DNA from: Bacteroidota bacterium
GTDB lineage: Bacteria > Bacteroidota > Bacteroidia > Chitinophagales > Saprospiraceae
Reading direction: 5' to 3'
NCBI GenBank assembly: GCA_016234735.1
Contig: JACRAN010000274.1
Span: forward strand, 1-34,495
Length of the DNA stretch: 34,495 nt
Of the stretch, positions 32,108 to 34,495 are shown one piece after another. Positions within the stretch are counted from its first letter, which is position 1. The number at the start of each line of letters is the position of its first letter. The position numbers and the translations under genes were made by a program. The notes below the pieces were generated by a model. That model saw nothing but the letters and a program-made list of their open reading frames with translations. It did not search any database and was not told the origin of the DNA.

Positions 32108-33151
32108 TTACTTCTTGGCAAAAGGAGGCCGCACCTGCCACGCCTGCGGTTCCGGCCTGCGGACGACGAGCCACCAGCCGAAGAAAGCAACGGCAACTAC
32201 CTGCATGAGTACCACAAACTGAAATGGAAGCACGCCCGTCAAATCGACCAACAAGCCATCGGAAGGGAAAAGCCCATAGCCCACCAGCGCCGGGATGCGG
32301 TACCAGTAATAACACGAAACCGAAAACGCTGCAAAAATGCTGAGTATCAGGGTTTCATGTTTTTTAGGTAAAAATCGCCGAAGTGCCCAAAACAGCGCCA
32401 GGCTGACGGCCAGCGATGCCCAGGGCAACCCGAAGGCCATGATGCACTCCTGCCAGGCGGCCTCGCCCCGGCAATCGGGCACATGAAACCAACCCCAAAT
32501 GAACCCCGGTAGCCCGCCTGCAAGCAGCAGGGAAGCTATTCGTTGGTTGGTGTGCAGTCTGTTCATGCCTGAGGTGGTGTCGGGGCATGGGATACAACAG
32601 TTTTGGCAGGCACCGCAATGGGCATTTGGTGCCGAAACGAGCACTTTTTCGCCGTAAAGTTTTTCCACCGGATGCACAGGGCACAGCCCGCTGCACCAGC
32701 CGCTTTTCCACTCAAAAAAAACGCCGCTGAGGAAAGCTGCCGATGCCACCACTGCCAGTATCAAGGCAGTTGCTGTTCCGTCATTGTTCAGCATCAAATG
32801 TCGCAGTGGAACGACGAGAAAGAGCAAAACCACGCCTCCGAGGTGCAGCCTGCCCTGCCACTTGAGCGGAAGTCGGCGGCTTTTGGAAAGCCCGATATGC
32901 CGGGGCAGCAACGACACGGTGCCCAACGGGCAGATGTTTCGCCAGACACCCGCAGCCAACACGAACAATGCCGGAGCGATGGGGATGAGGACGTCCCAGA
33001 ATGCGGTCAAGCCTATGTTTGGAAAAAACAGGAGCGCCAGAAAAATTCCGGCACCTGCCACGGTGAGTACAACCTGAGCGATGCGCCATAAAATCAAGGG
33101 CCTTCCATCCAATGGCCTGCTCATTTGTTGGCGGGTACTTTCTTTATTCAT
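32108..33151 (-). CDS. Polytopic membrane iron-sulfur protein (NapH/NosR-like)
   Basis: A 347-residue inner-membrane protein with about seven or eight hydrophobic segments. It carries RNICPLGTVSLL (C74), WCSGLCPVHPVEKLYG (C153, C157) and one ferredoxin-type cluster motif C179-x2-C182-x2-C185-x3-C189-P, with an extra C186. This is the plan of membrane polyferredoxins of the NapH/NosR/CcoG kind, which pass electrons from the quinone pool or serve in metalloenzyme assembly; here only one complete 4Fe-4S motif is present. No nap, nos or cytochrome oxidase genes are next to it, so the partner is unknown. The start is ATG 33151 because AAGGA lies 6 bases upstream; the frame continues to an ATG at 33214 without such support. 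Confidence 0.75.
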   Translation of the reverse strand: MNKESTRQQMSRPLDGRPLILWRIAQVVLTVAGAGIFLALLFFPNIGLTAFWDVLIPIAPALFVLAAGVWRNICPLGTVSLLPRHIGLSKSRRLPLKWQGRLHLGGVVLLFLVVPLRHLMLNNDGTATALILAVVASAAFLSGVFFEWKSGWCSGLCPVHPVEKLYGEKVLVSAPNAHCGACQNCCIPCPDTTSGMNRLHTNQRIASLLLAGGLPGFIWGWFHVPDCRGEAAWQECIMAFGLPWASLAVSLALFWALRRFLPKKHETLILSIFAAFSVSCYYWYRIPALVGYGLFPSDGLLVDLTGVLPFQFVVLMQVVAVAFFGWWLVVRRPEPQAWQVRPPFAKK

Positions 33152-33233
33152 GGAATTCCTTGATTGACGAATATTTATAAGGCAAAAAAGTAGGCAACAT
33201 GTTTCAATGCTCAACTTCTTTTTTTCTCCCCTA

Positions 33234-33241
33234 CAAATTTA
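33234..33241 (-). promoter_or_regulatory. Candidate -7 promoter box of the membrane iron-sulfur gene
   Basis: On the minus strand TAAATTTG matches TAnnTTTG, 82 bases before the preferred ATG. No TTTG is found at the -33 distance, which instead borders a palindrome (33266-33283), so the promoter may depend on an activator. Confidence 0.4.
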
Positions 33242-33265
33242 CGATAGTGAAGCAATTAAAATGCA

Positions 33266-33300
33266 GGTAGTAAAATTACTGCCAAACTATTTTGATGGCA
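33266..33300. promoter_or_regulatory. Overlapping dyads upstream of the iron-sulfur gene, possible regulator sites
   Basis: GGTAGTAA (33266-33273) and TTACTGCC (33276-33283) form a near-palindrome with one mismatch, and TGCCA-N11-TGGCA (33280-33300) overlaps it. Both lie just upstream of the candidate -7 box. The second has the T-N11-A form of LysR-type sites, but no regulator gene is adjacent. Confidence 0.3.
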
Positions 33301-33360
33301 GGGTGATTTTTGTCAATTAGTCAACGGAAAACGAGTCAACGTTTGCTTTTCATCCAAGGG

Positions 33361-33807
33361 TCACAGTTCTCGAAAATGTATGGCTGAGTTTTTCGCCCGC
33401 TTTCCAGGCGGGTCAAAAAAAGAACGAAGGTACTTCAAAGCGTAGCTACGGGAGTAGTTGCTGAAATGCGGAAACTGCTCGCAGTAATCCAGCAACGCCG
33501 CTTTTTTGCCCAAAAACAGCCGGATGGTTTGCCCCGTCTCCACCTCCGGTCGGCAGAGAGCCTGGCAGAAGCGTTCCCTCACATTTTCGCGACCGGGTTT
33601 CTTGCTCGCTACCGCATACGGTGCCTCGACGGATCCCGCGTAATCAAAATCGTGGGGAATGGGAATCGGCACGGCAGCGTTGTCGGCAGGCCTGAAAATG
33701 TCGAGGTTGTGCGTATTCGTGGCCCACCAGTCGGTGTTGTAATCTGTGTTGGCGACTTCAATCGCCGTTGCTTCGGCGACTGAAGTAGCCAACACAGGTG
33801 GTGCATC
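33361..33807 (-). pseudogene. 5'-truncated remnant of an uncharacterised Bacteroidota protein family
   Basis: The frame from 33807 to the TGA at 33361-33363 encodes about 148 residues without an ATG start; the best initiator is a GTG at 33795, and an in-frame TAA stands at 33808-33810. The sequence VANTDYNTDWWATNTHNLDI, then PIPHDFDYAGSVEAPYAV, then NVRERFCQALC and LRSFFDPP, resembles the C-terminal half of a family of roughly 300-residue exported proteins I recall from Bacteroidota, which have a GNTDW motif followed by PYDFDYAG. The N-terminal half and signal peptide are absent, and only 100 bases remain before the next gene. A near-perfect inverted repeat marks the break. Family function is unknown to me. 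Confidence 0.6.
33744..33797. repeat. 23-bp inverted repeat at the break of the truncated gene
   Basis: Arms 33744-33766 and 33775-33797 are reverse complements with two mismatches, around an 8-base loop (GTTGCTTC). One arm codes for the first family-like residues (IEVANT); the other continues the frame into non-homologous sequence. This looks like an inverted duplication rather than a terminator, as no T-run follows. Confidence 0.8.
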
Positions 33808-33835
33808 TTATTTTGAACCCGTTGCTTATTTTGAA
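33807..33835. repeat. Short direct repeat upstream of the MopE-type gene
   Basis: CTTATTTTGAA occurs at 33807-33817 and again at 33825-33835, an 18-base spacing. It sits about 75-100 bases before the ATG of the following plus-strand gene and could be a regulator site or chance. Confidence 0.35.
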
Positions 33836-33907
33836 ACTTTTATTCTGAAATTGCAGCCCAATTGCTCCATCTGGGGTTAGGAAGCATTGACCAAAATATA
33901 ATTTGAA

Positions 33908-34495
33908 ATGAAACGAGACACACACAACACCATGCTTTTTCATAAAAAAATGCTCCTGCCATGCCTCGTGGCCCTGCTTTCAGCGGCCATTTTCACGGCT
34001 TTTTTGCCGGGTGAATTAAACGCACAATCCGCCATCCCGCAGCAGCAGGTGGTGCTTGGCGATGCGGACGGTGACGGCTTTAGCCCGCCGGAGGACTGCG
34101 ACGACAACAACCCACTGGTATTTCCCGGCGCACCCGAACTCTGCGACGGCCTCGACAACGACTGCAACGGCGTGGTGCCTGCCACCGAAAACGACCTGGA
34201 CGGCGATGGCTTCATGGTGTGCGAAGGCGATTGCAACGACAGCAACGTCACGGTGTACCCCGGTGCGCCGGAACTCTGCGACGGCCTCGACAACAACTGC
34301 GACGGCACCATCCCTGCTACCGAAAACGATGCGGACGGCGACGGCTTCATGGTCTGCGAAGGCGATTGCGATGACTCCAACCCCACCGTGTTCCCCAATG
34401 CGCCGGAACTCTGCGATGGCCTCGACAACGACTGCAATGGCGTGGTACCTGCCGACGAAAATGATGCGGACGGCGATGGCTTCATGGTTTGCGAG
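33908..34495 (+). CDS. Secreted protein with MopE-type metal-binding repeats (partial, 3' end outside window)
   Basis: An open frame of 196 codons runs to the window end without a stop. The start region has in-frame ATGs at 33908, 33932 and 33950; the signal peptide (LLPCLVALLSAAIFTAFLPG, ending near LNAQ at residue 41) works with any of them. After it come repeats of the type DADGDGF..ED CDD....FPGAPELCDGLDNDCNG, the putative metal-binding motif named after the copper-binding MopE protein, with acidic calcium-like loops and paired cysteines. Repeat length is 45 residues. Proteins with these repeats in Bacteroidota often end in a T9SS sorting domain, but the end is not visible here. It is surface or secreted; metal specificity cannot be told. 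Confidence 0.88.
   Translation, partial: MKRDTHNTMLFHKKMLLPCLVALLSAAIFTAFLPGELNAQSAIPQQQVVLGDADGDGFSPPEDCDDNNPLVFPGAPELCDGLDNDCNGVVPATENDLDGDGFMVCEGDCNDSNVTVYPGAPELCDGLDNNCDGTIPATENDADGDGFMVCEGDCDDSNPTVFPNAPELCDGLDNDCNGVVPADENDADGDGFMVCE
34136..34495 (+). repeat. 135-bp tandem coding repeats of the MopE-type gene
   Basis: The sequence GAACTCTGCGAYGGCCTCGA recurs at 34136, 34271 and 34406, exactly 135 bases (45 codons) apart, with high identity across the rest of the unit. The array continues past the window. Confidence 0.9.

Noticed and set aside
33940-34485. A 181-residue Ser/Pro-rich repetitive frame on the minus strand at the right end
   Set aside because: It is the antisense of the MopE-type repeats; the plus-strand frame has a signal peptide and known motif, so this one is a shadow.

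Overview
The window looks like a chromosomal segment of a Bacteroidota bacterium, most likely in or near the Saprospiraceae. The evidence is a complete SprA, the outer-membrane translocon of the type IX secretion system (T9SS), encoded beside ruvA; three very large secreted proteins with C-terminal T9SS sorting domains; a dockerin-like module of the form common in Saprospiraceae proteins; a MurF-alanine racemase fusion; and TAnnTTTG promoter boxes in place of the E. coli type. The family assignment is inference from remembered protein families. No rRNA, tRNA, CRISPR array or prophage was recognised.

Layout. Positions 1-125 hold the 3' end of an insertion-sequence transposase gene. Positions 260-13559 are a minus-strand block, read from high to low coordinates: ruvA, sprA, moaA, coaX, an outer-membrane beta-barrel gene and a TPR-protein gene closed by a terminator. 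A VapBC-type toxin-antitoxin pair (13666-14345) and murF-alr (14394-16931) run on the plus strand. From 17151 on, the window is mostly secreted-protein territory: a thioredoxin/SprB-repeat T9SS protein (+), an XRE-Fic protein (-), a dockerin/cohesin-like T9SS protein (-), a PPC/PKD T9SS protein (+), a membrane iron-sulfur protein (-), a 5'-truncated gene remnant (-), and the start of a MopE-type metal-binding-repeat protein (+) that runs off the window.

How it fits together: SprA forms the outer-membrane channel through which T9SS cargo with the C-terminal sorting domain leaves the cell. The three cargo genes at 17-32 kb are candidate substrates, so the window contains both a machine component and likely clients. 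coaX (CoA synthesis), moaA (molybdopterin), ruvA (recombination) and murF-alr (cell wall) are housekeeping.

Most unusual feature: a dispersed family of imperfect tandem tracts with a strict 7-bp period. In five places they begin at or within a few bases of a stop codon (the transposase end, the beta-barrel gene, moaA, sprA, ruvA). Two occur in frame inside murF-alr, one inside a T9SS protein, and one abuts the 5' end of moaA. Unit sequence differs between loci, but the period and the placement recur, and some tracts are paired in inverted orientation. I know of no standard feature name for them, and they are the best candidate here for something undescribed.
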